A stretch of DNA of 64,000 nt from NCBI RefSeq assembly GCF_900116445.1, contig NZ_FPBH01000007.1, positions 62,001-126,000 of the forward strand, read 5' to 3'. The translations under genes were made by a program, and so were the position numbers. This document shows, piece by piece, positions 63,806 through 64,000 of this stretch. Within the stretch, counting starts at the first letter, position 1. Each line of letters opens with the position of its first letter. Source of the DNA: Paraburkholderia aspalathi. GTDB taxonomy: Bacteria; Pseudomonadota; Gammaproteobacteria; Burkholderiales; Burkholderiaceae. Under the pieces are notes generated by a model. The model searched no databases. It saw only the letters and a list, made by a program, of their open reading frames with translations, and had not been told where the DNA came from.

Positions 63806-63919
63806 ATGTTGGCGAAACAAAAGGCTTACGCTATCGTCACGCCTTTGCACCGCATCGCGCCGGCTGAAACGCGCGAACGCTACGCGCCCTTCTTCGAACG
63901 CATCTTTCAAGGTCCATGA
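63806..63919 (+). other. Short open frame overlapping the IclR start (possible leader peptide)
   Basis: ATG 63806 opens a 37-codon frame (MLAKQKAYAIVTPLHRIAP...) whose TGA overlaps the ATG of the next gene in an ATGA. No good ribosome site precedes it. The overlap could mean translational coupling, but chance is not excluded. A perfect TATAAT hexamer is at 63735-63740 upstream. Confidence 0.25.
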
Positions 63920-64000
63920 GCAAAGCCCTGCCACCGCCTTCTGCCGTTCCTGCCAGCGCCGAACCGGCCGCGGACAAACCGGGCGACTCGTATGTGCAGT
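63916..64000 (+). CDS. Start of an IclR-family regulator gene (truncated by the window end)
   Basis: Only 28 codons are present: a Pro/Ala-rich start, then KPGDSYVQ at the very end. In PcaR/PobR-type IclR regulators the winged HTH domain begins with a similar YVQSFARGL segment, which suggests this family. A CAAGGTCC precedes ATG. pcaF with IclR-like operators lies 12 kb away in the same window, so a PcaR-like role is possible but unproven. Confidence 0.5.
   Translation, partial: MSKALPPPSAVPASAEPAADKPGDSYVQ

Noticed and set aside
63806..63919. Confident small protein gene before the IclR start
   Set aside because: No ribosome site and no known family. Kept only as a low-confidence note because of the ATGA overlap.
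1..64000. Genomic island or recently acquired segment
   Set aside because: No tRNA, integrase, transposase or broad GC drop. Composition anomalies are local and tied to the dispersed repeats.

Overview
The window reads as a chromosomal segment of a free-living betaproteobacterium of the Burkholderia/Paraburkholderia group. The basis is high GC with C/G-ending codons, two Burkholderia-type trimeric porins, DUF4148 and DUF2917 proteins, a VirK/YbjX protein, and many small catabolic operons each paired with a LysR, GntR, AraC or MocR regulator. There is no rRNA, tRNA, CRISPR array, integrase or transposase. Assignments rest on reading the translated sequence; no database search was run.

Layout. 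1-1070: end of a phosphonate-type ABC transporter (phnD tail, phnE). 1348-3307: an EamA-type permease, then a two-gene toxin-antitoxin-like module (HTH/excisionase-fold protein plus PIN protein) with its own promoter. 3339-8612: GABA catabolism, with gabR (MocR type) divergent from gabT. gabT is separated from gabD by an ~840-bp inverted pair of a dispersed repeat. 8660-15771: a mandelate/benzoylformate module on the minus strand (benzoylformate decarboxylase, aldehyde dehydrogenase, aromatic-acid MFS transporter, porin) with a divergent LysR gene. 15918-22384: a DUF4148 protein and a complete carnitine locus (cdhR, caiX, cdhC, cdhA, cdhB, hocS-like esterase). 22408-29801: esterase, quinone reductase/LysR pair, acyltransferase, aldo-keto reductase/LysR pair, porin. 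30210-33658: hexuronate (mannonate) module with a UxuR-like repressor and three clear TGGT-N2-ACCA operators. 33797-43564: orphan soluble histidine kinase, secreted S10-type peptidase lipoprotein, EF-hand protein, a repeat-containing secreted protein coupled to a small membrane protein, metallophosphoesterase, and a PlpD-like patatin/beta-barrel protein. 43594-46713: RstA/RstB-like two-component system split by a hydrolase gene and a third copy of the dispersed repeat. 46992-49311: VirK-like protein, candidate sRNA, DUF2917 and a duplicated-domain periplasmic protein. 49867-51069: pcaF. 51535-57092: four-carbon acid sugar (L-threonate/D-erythronate) operon with a GntR regulator. 57246-63701: cupin and an RND efflux operon. 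63916-64000: start of an IclR-type regulator.

Functionally the window is a catabolic patchwork. GABA goes to succinate, benzoylformate to benzoate, carnitine to glycine betaine, mannonate to 2-keto-3-deoxygluconate, and tetronates to dihydroxyacetone phosphate; pcaF ends the beta-ketoadipate route that benzoate would feed.

The least explained signal is the dispersed repeat. All three copies are flanked, on the same side of the element, by coding DNA whose third codon positions swing to G/T (or A/C on the other strand), regardless of which way the gene runs.
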